Positions 17,739 through 27,054 of a DNA stretch of 64,000 bases are shown here, one piece after another. Position 1 is the first letter of the stretch. Each line of letters opens with the position of its first letter. This DNA comes from Sphingomonadales bacterium 39-57-19. GTDB taxonomy: Bacteria > Pseudomonadota > Alphaproteobacteria > Sphingomonadales > Sphingomonadaceae. The position numbers and the translations under genes are program-made. The notes below the pieces were generated by a model that had not been told where the DNA came from, did no database searches, and saw nothing but the letters and a program-made list of their open reading frames with translations. The stretch lies in NCBI GenBank assembly GCA_002282385.1, contig NCJG01000009.1:1-64000 (forward strand), in the 5' to 3' direction.

Positions 17739-18077
17739 ATGACCCGCCAATTGGACGACTTTCTGAAGACCTTCACCCCCGCCGAGCAGGATAAAATCCA
17801 GACGCGTGCGCGGGGGCTGATTGAAGACGAACTGACGCTACGCGCATTGCGTCAGGCGCACGACCTGACGCAAGAACGCATGGCTGAATTGTTAGGCGTG
17901 AAGCAGGAAAACATCTCCCGCATGGAACGCCGCGCCGACTTGCTGCTGTCCACAATGTCAAGCTACATCGAGGCGATGGGCGGCAAGCTGAAGCTGGTGG
18001 CGGAATTCCCGGAGCGTAGCCCGGTCGTGATCAAAAATTTGTCCGACATTGCCTTGGATGAAAAGCGCGTAGGTTAG
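17739..18077 (+). CDS. HigA-like XRE-family antitoxin
   Basis: 112 residues from the ATG at 17,739. A helix-turn-helix of the XRE type spans about residues 38-70 (LTQERMAELLGVKQENISRME), with a short C-terminal tail (MGGKLKLVAEFPE) typical of HigA partners of Gp49-type toxins. The open frame extends to 17,688 inside the toxin, but the later ATG fits the family N-terminus (MTRQLDDFL). It should repress its own promoter at the GCATAT half-sites upstream. With a truncated toxin it may persist as a plain repressor. Confidence 0.85.
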   Translation: MTRQLDDFLKTFTPAEQDKIQTRARGLIEDELTLRALRQAHDLTQERMAELLGVKQENISRMERRADLLLSTMSSYIEAMGGKLKLVAEFPERSPVVIKNLSDIALDEKRVG

Positions 18078-18089
18078 ATTGACGGTCAG

Positions 18090-18123
18090 TGGGGGTATTC
18101 CAACGAAGATGGGACACCCCCCA
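18090..18123. terminator. Possible hairpin between convergent higA and DUF885 genes
   Basis: TGGGGGT (18,090-18,096) and ACCCCCCA (18,116-18,123) can pair around a loop of about 19 nt in the 52-bp gap between convergent genes. There is no clear T-run on either side, so intrinsic termination is uncertain. Confidence 0.3.
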
Positions 18124-18129
18124 ACACCA

Positions 18130-19962
18130 TCACTTCCGCGACGCAATCCAAGCGTCGACTTGCTCTTCGAGTATATCCAATGGTACTGGACCTGACTTCA
18201 GCACCGTGTCGTGGAAGCCGCGCACGTCGAATTTCTTGCCCAGCGCCTTTTGTGCCTTGTCGCGCAGTTCGCTGATTTTCAAACGGCCAATCATATAGGC
18301 CGTCGCCTGGCCGGGGTAGATGATGTAGCGTTCAATCGCCTTAACGATGCCGCCAGGCGCGTCGGCGCTATTGTCCTCAACATATTTAATCGCTTGCTCG
18401 CGGGTCCAGCGTTTGTGGTGCAAGCCGGTATCGACCACTAAGCGGATCGCGCGGTGCAGTTCCAGCTGCAGCCGACCAAAATCGCGCGCCGGGTCGGTGT
18501 ATAGGCCCATGTCCTTCGCGAGCTTCTCGGAATAGAGGCCCCAGCCTTCGGAGTAGGCCGTAACGCCGCCAAATTGGCGGAAGGCGGGCACGTCTTTGAG
18601 TTCGGTCTGGATCGCCAGTTGCAAATGATGCCCTGGAACACCTTCGTGATAGAATAATGCCTCAACCTCGGTCAGCGGCATGTCGGCCATCTTGTAGAGG
18701 TTGGCGTAATAGGTGCCGGGGCGCGAACCATCGGGCCCGGGGCGCTGGTAAAACGCCTTACCCGCAGACTTTTCGCGGAATGCTTCCACTGGCTTCACAA
18801 CCAACCGCGCCTTGGGCAAAACGCCAAACCATTTAGGTAGCAGGGGGGTTATCAAATCCTGCGCCTTTTGCGTTTCGGAAAGATAGAGCGCGCGACCTTC
18901 GGCGGTTTCAGGTGCGTAGAATTTGGGCTCGGTGCGCATATAGTTGAAATAGGCCTGAAGGTCGCCCTTCACGCCCATCTTCTTTTGGACGACGCCCATT
19001 TCCTCGTGGATGCGCGCAACCTGCGCGAGACCCAATTCATGGATCTGGTCGGGCGTCATATTGGTCGTGGTGTAGTTGGCCAGCCGCTCGGCATAATAGC
19101 CAGCGCCATCGGGGAAGCGCCAGATACCGTCATCGGTGCCGGCGACTTTCTCCTGCGCGGTCATTTCGGCAATCAGCGCCTCATAGGCGGGCTTTACAGC
19201 GCCGGTGAGCGCCTGCGCCGCGTCCGCAACCAAGATATCCTTTTCAATCTGCGTGATCTTCAGCTTGCCGACCTTCGCCTTGAAATCGGCGAATAATGGC
19301 GCGTCAGGGCCGCCATCAAAGGGCGCCCCGGTGATGACATTGCGCGAATCGGCAATGACATAAGGATAGACCCATTTGGGTGGCATGATGCCCTTTGCGG
19401 CGCGCGTTTTGGCTTGGCCGACAGCCTCCGTCATTGCGGGGCCAATACCGTAGAGCCGGTTCACATAAGCGCGCGCGTCGGACTTGGTATCGATGCGGTG
19501 GATGTTGATGAGAAAGGCGGGGATCTGGCTCTGCGCGCCGTTCATCTGATCGAAGATATAGCCATAGTCATTATATTTATACGCGCCCTCGCTGCGCGCT
19601 GCGCGCTTTTCAAACAGGCGATAGGAGAGCTTGTTTTCTGGCGACAGCTTGGCGGGGTCAAAGCGCGCCCGCATTTCTTTCAACGCCGAACGTTCGGCTT
19701 CATAATTGCGGGCTTCGGCTGCGTCGGAACCATCGTCCCATTTCCCATAGTCGCTGTCCTTGATGCCGCGATAGGATTTGCCTAGCGGCGAGCGCGCAAG
19801 CTGTTGCGCATCATATTCGTCGAAAAACGCCATGATCGCGGCATTTTGGTCAACCTCGGCGGAGGCAACGGGTGCCGCGCCAGCAGTCTGCGCAATGGCC
19901 GGTGTGGCCATATAGACCAGCGCCACAGCAAGGGCAGAAAGGGCGGTTTGGGTTATGCGCAT
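18130..19962 (-). CDS. Secreted DUF885-family metallopeptidase-like protein
   Basis: 610 residues with a signal peptide (MRITQTALSALAVALVYMA...AIA). The DUF885 hallmark HEGVPGHH, an HExxH-like zinc site, occurs near residue 435 in EALFYHEGVPGHHLQ, and SEGWGLYSEKL follows about 37 residues later with the probable third ligand (Glu). Length matches the family (about 580-620). These proteins are thought to be periplasmic peptidases or lipoprotein-like hydrolases; the substrate is unknown. The gene is monocistronic, convergent with higA. Confidence 0.85.
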   Translation of the reverse strand: MRITQTALSALAVALVYMATPAIAQTAGAAPVASAEVDQNAAIMAFFDEYDAQQLARSPLGKSYRGIKDSDYGKWDDGSDAAEARNYEAERSALKEMRARFDPAKLSPENKLSYRLFEKRAARSEGAYKYNDYGYIFDQMNGAQSQIPAFLINIHRIDTKSDARAYVNRLYGIGPAMTEAVGQAKTRAAKGIMPPKWVYPYVIADSRNVITGAPFDGGPDAPLFADFKAKVGKLKITQIEKDILVADAAQALTGAVKPAYEALIAEMTAQEKVAGTDDGIWRFPDGAGYYAERLANYTTTNMTPDQIHELGLAQVARIHEEMGVVQKKMGVKGDLQAYFNYMRTEPKFYAPETAEGRALYLSETQKAQDLITPLLPKWFGVLPKARLVVKPVEAFREKSAGKAFYQRPGPDGSRPGTYYANLYKMADMPLTEVEALFYHEGVPGHHLQLAIQTELKDVPAFRQFGGVTAYSEGWGLYSEKLAKDMGLYTDPARDFGRLQLELHRAIRLVVDTGLHHKRWTREQAIKYVEDNSADAPGGIVKAIERYIIYPGQATAYMIGRLKISELRDKAQKALGKKFDVRGFHDTVLKSGPVPLDILEEQVDAWIASRK

Positions 19963-20081
19963 CGAAACTCTCCTGATATTGTTTATGGCAACGTCATATC
20001 AGGCAGATGCGGCAGGGGAAGCTGTGATTTTACAACTTGTCGAATGGGCAGTGGTTTTGGTCGAAGCGATCTACCGCGTGC

Positions 20082-22769
20082 CTAGCCGCTATTGCGCAAC
20101 GCCGTCGCTATCGCGTTAATTGTCAACTGAATGCCCTCGCCAATCCGTTCGTCGGCTTCACCGGCGCGGTGGCGTTTCATGAGTTCGATTTGGAGCAGGT
20201 TGAGCGGCTCTATATAAGGCAGGCGCAGGCGGATGGAATTGTTCAGCGCCGGGTTGGCTTCCAACAAGTGGTTCTGCCCAGTAGCATCCAGCAGGCTGTC
20301 GCGTGAGGCGTGCCAGCCGCCCTTGATGCGGCCGAACAGATCATGCGCAAGCGCCTGATCCTCGACCAAGCCAGCATAATGCGCGGCAATGCCCATGTCG
20401 GACTTGGCCAAGACCATTTCCATATTGGCGAGAATGGTTTGGAAGTATGACCACTCACCCGCCATTGCGCGCAATAGGCCCTTGTCGGCAAAATCGGCCA
20501 ATGCCTGTCCGGTGCCGTACCAGCCGGGCAGCATGACGCGCGCCTGCGCCCAGGAGAATACCCAGGGGATGGCGCGCAAATCTTCAATGGCGTCGGATGC
20601 GGTGCGGCTTGAGGGCCGCGATCCGATTTTCAGCGTCGCGATTTCGTTAATGGGCGTCATCTGGCGAAAAAATGTGCGAAAGCCAGCGGTGTCGTACACT
20701 AAGCCGCGATAGTGGCGGAAGGCACTGGCGGAGAGTTCAGCCATCGCCGCCTTGAACCGGGCAACGTCGGCACCCGCAATCGGGTCGCTCGACAGCGTGG
20801 CGAGCATCGTCGCCGATGCCATGGTTTCCAAGCTCGTGACGGCATTGTCGACCGTGCCATATTTGGCGGCGATCACTTCGCCCTGTTCGGTAATGCGGAT
20901 GCGGCCCTGCACGGTACCCTGCGGCTGCGCGAGGATTGCCCCGAAGGCGGAACCGCCACCCCTGCCCACCGCGCCACCACGCCCGTGAAAAAGCTGCATC
21001 GCAACACCTGCGTCGGCAAACACGTCCGCCAAAGCGCTCGATGCCTCATATAATTCCCACGTGGATGTCAGGTAGCCGCCGTCTTTGTTCGAATCCGAAT
21101 AGCCGATCATCACTTCCTGATGCCCGCGCGCATTGGCCAGCGCCTGCATCATGGGAATTTGGAAAAAGGCGCGCATGGTTTCGGGCGCAGCCTGAAGGTC
21201 GGCGATGGTTTCAAACAAGGGCACGGACATGATGGTCGCGCGTGGCTTTCCATCGTCATCAATGCGATACAGCCCCGCCTGTTTCAGCATCACATAGACT
21301 TCAAGCATGTCGGAGACGCTGGTCGTCTTGCTGATATTGTAGGTCGTGATGGCGGCGTCACCGTAATCAGCCTGCGCCTTGGCTGCCGCCCGAACGATGG
21401 CGAGTTCCTTTGCAGTCTCCGCGCTATAGTGCGTCCACTCGCCGGCCAGCGGCCGATTGTGCGACAGTTCGGCGACAAGCAGTTCGACCCGCGCGGCCTC
21501 ATCCAGCGCAAGATAATCCGGCGACACGCGGGCAACGCGAAACAGCTCAGCGACGACACGTTCATGCACATCGCTATTCTGCCGCAAATCCAGCGTCGCC
21601 AGATGGAAACCAAATATCTCCACCGAGCGGATGAGCCGCGCCAATGCGCCGCCACTCGACAGCGCGCCATCGCCGTCGCTGGCGAGGCCCGACGCCACAG
21701 TGACAAGGTCCCGGCGCAGTTCGTCAGGGCCGTCATAGGGCTGTCCAGAAAGGCTCGAAGGGCGCGGCGGTTGATCGCCAACCAGTTTAATATGTGTCGC
21801 CGCCAGACGTGCGTAAATGCCCGACAGCGCCCGCCTATAGGGTTCGTCCGCGCGGCTTGGGGCGGTGTCGCCGCTTTTCTCGGCCAATGCCTGCACAGCC
21901 TCTGGCGTGTCACTCATCAGTGATGAGATCGAAATTTCCGCGCCCAGTTTATGGATCAGCTCAAGATAATGCCGAATGGCGGTGCCGCCGTTACGCGCAG
22001 TGGCGTAGCGCAGCGTTTCCGCATCCACGAAGGGGTTACCATCGCGGTCGCCGCCAATCCAGGTACCAAGACGCACAAAACCGGGTGGACGACCGCCAAG
22101 CGCCTTTTCCCAACCGGCGTAAAGTTTCGGCAGCGCCGTCAGAAAGACATCCTGCATCGTCGCGCGGGCATTTTCGATCTCGTCCGCCACAAACAGCTTT
22201 TCGCGGCGCAGCGGCCGCGTTTGCCACAAAAGCGCAATCTGCCGGTAGATGGCTGCGTCTAAGTCATCGCCATCTTCAGTCACCGTCTGTCCCTGATCAC
22301 GCAGCTCCATCAGCTTTGCGATCCGGTTTTTATGGTCGATGATACTCTTGCGCCGCACTTCGGTGGGATGTGCGGTCAGCACGGGCACGATCAGGCTATG
22401 GCCAAGCATCTCGCGGATGTCGGTTAGGGCAACCCCCTCCGCCATAAGCCGCGCGCAAGCCTCCGCGACCGTCGCGCCGTCCTCATGCGCAAGGCCTTGG
22501 CGATCCTCCGCCAGATTGGCCAAAAGCGAAAACAGCATGAACCCACGAACGAAGTTCAGCGTATCATCAAGGCTGAGCGCACCAAGGCCGCTGTCGCTCG
22601 CTTCGGCACCTTCAACTTTGCGAAAACGATCAACGCTCGTCGAACGTATATATTCGGTCTGCCGGAATAATTTTTCCCCGCCATAAGCGCGAATGACGTC
22701 CCCCAGCATCTTGCCGAGAAACCGGATATCCGGATTTTGCGAAATAGCTTGCGTGTGTTGACCGTCCAT
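20082..22769 (-). CDS. ppc: Phosphoenolpyruvate carboxylase
   Basis: About 895 residues. Conserved motifs: VPVLTAHPTEVRRKS (catalytic His), GGDRDGNPF, GYSDSNKDGGYLTSTW (catalytic loop), FHGRGGAVGRGGG, and the C-terminal RNSG, where most enzymes end in (Q/R)NTG. It carboxylates PEP to oxaloacetate, replenishing the TCA cycle. I place the start at the ATG at 22,769 because the residues above it are unlike the family. The frame extends to a TTG at 22,808, with another ATG at 22,787. The small lipoprotein gene lies 65 nt upstream on the same strand and may be co-transcribed. Confidence 0.97.
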   Translation of the reverse strand: MDGQHTQAISQNPDIRFLGKMLGDVIRAYGGEKLFRQTEYIRSTSVDRFRKVEGAEASDSGLGALSLDDTLNFVRGFMLFSLLANLAEDRQGLAHEDGATVAEACARLMAEGVALTDIREMLGHSLIVPVLTAHPTEVRRKSIIDHKNRIAKLMELRDQGQTVTEDGDDLDAAIYRQIALLWQTRPLRREKLFVADEIENARATMQDVFLTALPKLYAGWEKALGGRPPGFVRLGTWIGGDRDGNPFVDAETLRYATARNGGTAIRHYLELIHKLGAEISISSLMSDTPEAVQALAEKSGDTAPSRADEPYRRALSGIYARLAATHIKLVGDQPPRPSSLSGQPYDGPDELRRDLVTVASGLASDGDGALSSGGALARLIRSVEIFGFHLATLDLRQNSDVHERVVAELFRVARVSPDYLALDEAARVELLVAELSHNRPLAGEWTHYSAETAKELAIVRAAAKAQADYGDAAITTYNISKTTSVSDMLEVYVMLKQAGLYRIDDDGKPRATIMSVPLFETIADLQAAPETMRAFFQIPMMQALANARGHQEVMIGYSDSNKDGGYLTSTWELYEASSALADVFADAGVAMQLFHGRGGAVGRGGGSAFGAILAQPQGTVQGRIRITEQGEVIAAKYGTVDNAVTSLETMASATMLATLSSDPIAGADVARFKAAMAELSASAFRHYRGLVYDTAGFRTFFRQMTPINEIATLKIGSRPSSRTASDAIEDLRAIPWVFSWAQARVMLPGWYGTGQALADFADKGLLRAMAGEWSYFQTILANMEMVLAKSDMGIAAHYAGLVEDQALAHDLFGRIKGGWHASRDSLLDATGQNHLLEANPALNNSIRLRLPYIEPLNLLQIELMKRHRAGEADERIGEGIQLTINAIATALRNSG

Positions 22770-22834
22770 CGCCCAGTTTGTGCACATGGGCCGCGCATAG
22801 GCAAGCAAATGCGCCTACGCTGGGCAGGGAATAG

Positions 22835-23341
22835 CTATTCCCCAATCAGGCGGGAAAGTCGGCGGATTTCATCATTTTGCGCAGCGACATCATCAACCAC
22901 CGGTTTTTGCGCATCGGTCAGCAGCGCCGCCAGTCCCGAATCACCCGCATTGGCATCCGCAATCAAACCATCAAACGCGCGAACCGCCGCGACCGAATCA
23001 TCCCGTATTTTATCGAGCCGCGACAATATGACATGCGCGTTGACCCATGCTTCACTGCCGGGGCCGCTTCCCGCTGCGCGTGCGGCCACAGAGCGCACCG
23101 CATCAAGGCGTTCCAGATAGGCCGCGTGCGCGATCTTGTGCCGCGAAAGCAACGCGTCGACCTGCGCCTTGAGCTCCACGGACATGGAAACCGGCGCTGC
23201 TGGCGGTGTTGTGGGCGCCGTTATCGCGTCATTATTCTCATACGCGCGCCGTTCAAGCGAGGGAAACTGCCCGTCGATACTGCCGCATGATGCGAGCAGA
23301 ATGAGGGGCATCAGGCGGAGCATTGGCTTGATAATCGACAT
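22835..23341 (-). CDS. Small lipoprotein of unknown function
   Basis: 168 residues. The N-terminus MSIIKPMLRLMPLILLASCG carries a lipobox (LLASC), so the mature protein should start with a lipidated Cys near residue 19. The rest is largely alpha-helical and charged (ARRAYENND to the end), with no domain I recognise. It lies upstream of ppc on the same strand. A periplasmic, membrane-tethered helical protein is all the sequence supports. Confidence 0.7.
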   Translation of the reverse strand: MSIIKPMLRLMPLILLASCGSIDGQFPSLERRAYENNDAITAPTTPPAAPVSMSVELKAQVDALLSRHKIAHAAYLERLDAVRSVAARAAGSGPGSEAWVNAHVILSRLDKIRDDSVAAVRAFDGLIADANAGDSGLAALLTDAQKPVVDDVAAQNDEIRRLSRLIGE

Positions 23342-23413
23342 ATGGGGTGTCTAAACCTGCGGCCACGCCCATGCAAGGGCCGCGCAATAGCGCTTGATGG
23401 CGGGCAAAAGGCG

Positions 23414-23442
23414 TTGACAGGATGAAATCCTTGGACTAGCTG
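23414..23442 (+). promoter_or_regulatory. Candidate promoter for rplU-rpmA
   Basis: TTGACA (23,414-23,419) is followed after 17 nt by TAGCTG (23,437-23,442). The -35 is perfect, the -10 weak. The position, 106 nt before the rplU ATG, leaves a leader in which no known riboswitch or L21 autoregulatory site could be recognised. Confidence 0.35.
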
Positions 23443-23547
23443 CGCCCCTTCTTGCGTGACCTCCCAAGATTCGTCTTTTGGAGTAACGCGTTTGAGCAAC
23501 CGCGCTTCAAAAGGGCGCTAAGCTGTAGAAACGGATGAGTTATAGCC

Positions 23548-23943
23548 ATGTTCGCAATCGTGCGCACAGGCGGCAAGCAGTATCGCGTAGCCGCCGGAGA
23601 CAAAATCGCAGTTGAAAAACTGTCTGGTGAAGCGGGTGACAAGATCTCGCTTGGTGACGTTCTGTTGGCCGGTGACGGCGACACAGTGCAGGACGTAAAC
23701 GGCCTGACCGTTTCTGCCGAAATCATTGCGCAAGAGCGCGGCGAAAAGGTGATCGTTTTCAAAAAGCGTCGTCGCCACAATTATCGTCGTAAGCAGGGCC
23801 ATCGTCAGTCTTTGACGCTGCTGCGCATCCTCGCCGTCGGCAAGGAAGTGAAAAAGGCTGCTGCGCCGAAAGCCGAAAAGGCTGAAGCCGCGCCAAAGAA
23901 AGCCGCTGCGCCCAAAAAGGCTGCAGCTTCAAAGGAAGCTTGA
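23548..23943 (+). CDS. rplU: Large ribosomal subunit protein bL21
   Basis: 131 residues. [20 protein letters not shown] is the L21 signature and [15 protein letters not shown] is the conserved 23S rRNA-binding loop. The core ends near residue 102. The last 30 or so residues form a Lys/Ala/Pro-rich tail ([20 protein letters not shown]...), an extension common in alphaproteobacterial ribosomal proteins. rpmA follows 31 nt later, the usual order. Confidence 0.97.
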   Translation: MFAIVRTGGKQYRVAAGDKIAVEKLSGEAGDKISLGDVLLAGDGDTVQDVNGLTVSAEIIAQERGEKVIVFKKRRRHNYRRKQGHRQSLTLLRILAVGKEVKKAAAPKAEKAEAAPKKAAAPKKAAASKEA

Positions 23944-23974
23944 GCGGCAACGCTCTGACTTAGGAGTTTAGACC

Positions 23975-24244
23975 ATGGCACATAAAAAAGCAGGTGGTTC
24001 GTCACGCAACGGTCGCGATTCAGCAGGCCGCCGCCTTGGCGTTAAGAAATTCGGTGGCGAAAGCGTCATCGGTGGCAACATTATCATCCGTCAGCGCGGC
24101 ACCAAGGTATATCCTGGCGCAGGCGTTGGCCTTGGCAAGGACCACACTTTGTTCGCGCTCGTCGCGGGCCGTGTGCGTTTCCACGCTGGCAAACTTGGCC
24201 GCAAATATGTGTCGGTCGACATGGCGGCTGCGGCGGCCGAATAA
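23975..24244 (+). CDS. rpmA: Large ribosomal subunit protein bL27
   Basis: 89 residues. [20 protein letters not shown] is the diagnostic N-terminus that reaches the peptidyl-transferase centre; [20 protein letters not shown] follows. No N-terminal extension is present, so unlike Firmicutes L27 it needs no proteolytic processing beyond Met removal. It is the second gene of the rplU operon, with a strong intrinsic terminator about 70 nt downstream. Confidence 0.98.
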   Translation: MAHKKAGGSSRNGRDSAGRRLGVKKFGGESVIGGNIIIRQRGTKVYPGAGVGLGKDHTLFALVAGRVRFHAGKLGRKYVSVDMAAAAAE

Positions 24245-24316
24245 ACAGGACAATCGATACCGGGTTGTCCAGACGGATGACCCGGAAATCGCATCAGGTG
24301 GTTTCCACCTTTGAAC

Positions 24317-24350
24317 AGGGAGACGGGTCAACCGGTCTCCCTTTCTTTTT
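24317..24350 (+). terminator. Intrinsic terminator of rplU-rpmA
   Basis: AGGGAGAC (24,317-24,324) pairs with GTCTCCCT (24,335-24,342), with two further G-C pairs after a G-G mismatch and a small loop. TTTCTTTTT follows directly. Stem and T-run lie on the plus strand 72 nt after the rpmA stop. Confidence 0.85.
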
Positions 24351-24444
24351 GTCTCTTTCTCCCTGTTCTCAGCCTCCTGCGGAGGAACTGTAACATGGCT
24401 GTCGCTTTATCGTGCAAAGGGCGGCGCAGAACCGGAGAGAAAAG

Positions 24445-25035
24445 ATGTTCGCGAGAACCGAAAGATTGTTATTGCGGCCCAGCTGGCCCGAAGATGCGGC
24501 CGAACTTTATCAGGCAATTGCCGATGCAGGCATTGTCCGCAATCTCGCCCGCGCGCCCTGGCCCTACACGGCGGAGGACGCCGTCCGCTTCGCAACGCAA
24601 GAGCATGACGCGCATTTCCCCTCCTTTTTGATGATGCTGCGCACCAACGGTGCGCCGCGTCTGATCGGCGCGTGCGGCATTGGTAACTTCAATAATGACG
24701 CCGAACTCGGCTATTGGATCGGCAGGCCATATTGGGGATTGGGTTTCGCCACCGAAGCCAGCCGCGCCGTCATTGAGATAGCCAAGACGATCGGCCACAG
24801 GAAATTGGTCGCGAGCCACTTCACCGACAACCCCGCGTCGGGCAATGTTTTGCGCAAACTTGGCTTTCAAAACACCGGCAAGACGGCACTACGCCACAGC
24901 AGCGGCCGTGGCATTGCCACAACATGCGCGCTGTACGAACGGTCGCTTGAGGACGCCGTCACCGACGATGGAGATATGCGAAGCACGCAAGCACTCGGCA
25001 TGCGCGAATATATGGAGCGCCTTGAGGCGGCGTAA
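24445..25035 (+). CDS. GNAT-family N-acetyltransferase (RimJ/RimL-like)
   Basis: 196 residues. MFARTERLLLRPSWPEDA is the typical RimJ-type N-terminus; the acetyl-CoA-binding region is LGYWIGRPYWGLGFATEA, with GNVLRKLGFQNTGK at the C-terminal lobe. These enzymes transfer acetyl groups to protein N-termini, amino acids or antibiotics; the target is unknown. The ATG at 24,445 has GGAGAG upstream and is preferred to an ATG 33 nt earlier. It lies after the rpmA terminator and so needs its own promoter, which I could not pick out. Confidence 0.85.
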   Translation: MFARTERLLLRPSWPEDAAELYQAIADAGIVRNLARAPWPYTAEDAVRFATQEHDAHFPSFLMMLRTNGAPRLIGACGIGNFNNDAELGYWIGRPYWGLGFATEASRAVIEIAKTIGHRKLVASHFTDNPASGNVLRKLGFQNTGKTALRHSSGRGIATTCALYERSLEDAVTDDGDMRSTQALGMREYMERLEAA

Positions 25036-25108
25036 GCGACATTCAACGCTATTGGACAAGCAATGCAATTGGCCTAACGTGTAAAATGATAATTACGCAC
25101 AGGCACTC

Positions 25109-25741
25109 ATGACCACACACGCTTCAAAAATCGTACAACTGAATGATCCCGCCATGCCGCGCCGGTTAAGCCCCAAGGCGAGCCGTTTGGCGGCGCTTGA
25201 GGCCGCGCGCGACCTGTTGCTTGAATCGGGCCCGCAAGCCGTAACGCTGAAAGCAGTCGCGGGACGCATTGGCCGCACGCACGCCAATTTGCTACATCAT
25301 TTCGGTTCAGCCTCTGGACTGCAGCGCGAGCTTGCCGCCTATATGGGCGACAAAATCTGTAGCAAAATTGGTGCAGCGGTGGCGCAAATGCGCGGCGGAG
25401 CGGTGACGCCGCAGGAGCTGGCTGACCTGATTTTTGACCAGTTCGATCGCGAGGGTGCGGGCGCGCTGGCGTCGTGGATGCTATTGTCGGGCAATGAAGA
25501 CGCGCTCGACCCGATTATCGAGGCGATCCATAGACTGGTCGACGAAATCAGCGAAGACGGACAGGACGACACGTCGCTGCATGAACTTACGCTCGAAATG
25601 GTGTTGATGGCATTGGGCGACGCATTGTTGGGCGGCCCGATGTCGGCCTCACTCGGCCTGCCGCGCGAGACGGGACGGCAAATTGCCGGCCGCAAATTGG
25701 CGGCTTCTTTCGACGAGTGGCAGTCCCAGATTAAAAGCTAA
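25109..25741 (+). CDS. TetR/AcrR-family transcriptional regulator
   Basis: 210 residues. An N-terminal TetR helix-turn-helix spans about residues 26-70 (ALEAARDLLLESGPQAVTLKAVAGRIGRTHANLLHHFGS). The C-terminal ligand/dimer domain is mostly helical and not assignable to a subgroup. Neighbours are a GNAT enzyme (same strand) and a convergent UDP-glucuronate epimerase (4-bp overlap). No obvious target operator palindrome was seen in the 73-bp upstream gap. Confidence 0.85.
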   Translation: MTTHASKIVQLNDPAMPRRLSPKASRLAALEAARDLLLESGPQAVTLKAVAGRIGRTHANLLHHFGSASGLQRELAAYMGDKICSKIGAAVAQMRGGAVTPQELADLIFDQFDREGAGALASWMLLSGNEDALDPIIEAIHRLVDEISEDGQDDTSLHELTLEMVLMALGDALLGGPMSASLGLPRETGRQIAGRKLAASFDEWQSQIKS

Positions 25742-26721
25742 GGCGCTACGCGATAATATTCGCGGTACCACGCCGCAAATTTTTCGAGACCCTCGGCCAG
25801 CATCACTTTGGGTTTATAGCCCGTCAGTGCATGGAGCGTGGATACATCGGCATAGGTCGCCGTGACATCGCCGGGCTGCATTGGCCGCATGACCTTAACG
25901 GCCTCATGCCCGATGGCTTTCTCGAGCGTCTCGATCATGTCCATCAACCCAACGGGATGGCTGTCGCCGATGTTGAGCACGCGGTGATCGCCGCGTGCGG
26001 GCGGGTTATCAAGTGCGCCAATGATCCCGTCGACAATGTCATCAATATAGGTGAAATCGCGCGCCATCTTCCCGTCGCCATAGACCTCAATCGCCTCTCC
26101 TTTGAGGATTTTCTGCGTGAAGCTGAAATAGGCCATGTCGGGGCGTCCCCAAGGGCCATAGACCGTAAAGAAGCGCAGCCCCGTTTGCGGGAAGCCGTAT
26201 AAATTGGCGTAAGACTGGCTCATCAGCTCACATGCGCGCTTGGTCGCGGCGTAAAGTGACACAGGGTCGTTGGCGGGCTCATCTTCCTTGAAGCCCTCGC
26301 CGCCCATCGGCTTGTCGCCATAGACTGAACTGGAGGAGGCATATACGAGATGCTCGAAACCCTCCGCATGGCGGCACGCTTCCATCACCGAGAGATGGCC
26401 CGCCAGATTTGAACGTTCGTATGCGAAAGGGTTTTCAATACTGTACCGCACACCTGCCTGCGCCGCCAAATGGACCACGCGCACGATGTTGTTGTCGCGG
26501 ACGAGCGCAGCCATCTTTGCAGCGTCGGCAATATCGATGCGTTCAAATGCGAAGTTATTGATGCCGGCAAAAGTCGCCAAGCGCGCCTCTTTCAGTGCGG
26601 GGTCGTAATAGTCATTGACGATATCGACGCCAATGACGCGTTCACCGCGCGCCAACAACCGGTGCGCCACGGCGTGGCCAATGAAACCGGCTGCGCCTGT
26701 TACGAGTATCGGTGCCGGCAT
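25738..26721 (-). CDS. UDP-glucuronate 4-epimerase-type SDR
   Basis: About 327 residues. Starts MPAPILVTGAAGFIGHAVAHR; has YASSSSVYGD, YAATKRACELM (YxxxK) and FFTVYGPWGRPDMAYF, the latter strongly characteristic of the LpsL/CapI group that interconverts UDP-glucuronate and UDP-galacturonate. It would feed galacturonic acid to LPS or exopolysaccharide. The start at 26,721 fits the family; the frame remains open to 26,781. It stands apart from the polysaccharide cluster and overlaps the tetR gene end by 4 bp. Confidence 0.85.
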   Translation of the reverse strand: MPAPILVTGAAGFIGHAVAHRLLARGERVIGVDIVNDYYDPALKEARLATFAGINNFAFERIDIADAAKMAALVRDNNIVRVVHLAAQAGVRYSIENPFAYERSNLAGHLSVMEACRHAEGFEHLVYASSSSVYGDKPMGGEGFKEDEPANDPVSLYAATKRACELMSQSYANLYGFPQTGLRFFTVYGPWGRPDMAYFSFTQKILKGEAIEVYGDGKMARDFTYIDDIVDGIIGALDNPPARGDHRVLNIGDSHPVGLMDMIETLEKAIGHEAVKVMRPMQPGDVTATYADVSTLHALTGYKPKVMLAEGLEKFAAWYREYYRVAP

Positions 26722-26938
26722 GTCAAAACTATCCTTATGCATAAAAAGCAAATTTACGTGACGCAGGAGGCGTCTCACCATCAGCCCTATGCCGTGCGCT
26801 TTATCACGGAGCCAAGCTTAAGCAACATTAGCATAGCCACATACGGCGCTATTGAGCGCGGTGACAGCCTCAGACCAGAAGACAAAGGTTTAATATTCAG
26901 GGAAGGCTGCGCGCCTCGGGTGCAGTCTTAAAAATGAG

Positions 26939-27054
26939 ATATGCATATTTATATATGCGCATATACATGCGGGTTGCACATATATATAAGGTCAAAATAT
27001 CTTGATATGCACACATATATATGTCAATGTGTAATGGAAGGACCTGCATATATG
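26939..27054. promoter_or_regulatory. A+T-rich palindrome cluster upstream of mobile mystery protein A
   Basis: Within the 330-bp gap 26,722-27,051 this stretch is packed with TATATG-type dyads: a 10-bp palindrome ATATGCATAT (26,939-26,948), a 14-bp one TATATGCGCATATA (26,952-26,965) and a 12-bp one ACATATATATGT (27,013-27,024), with related GCACATATATA and GCATATATG copies between and just before the ATG. The DNA is far more A/T-rich than its neighbours. I infer operators for the HTH protein encoded next. The rest of the gap (26,722-26,938) shows no feature I can support. Confidence 0.6.

Noticed and set aside
23443..23547. Possible L21 leader or riboswitch before rplU
   Set aside because: No conserved structure was recognised in the 5' leader.
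25052..25087. TTGGAC and TAAAAT boxes before the tetR-type gene
   Set aside because: The spacing is 24 nt, too long for a sigma-70 promoter.
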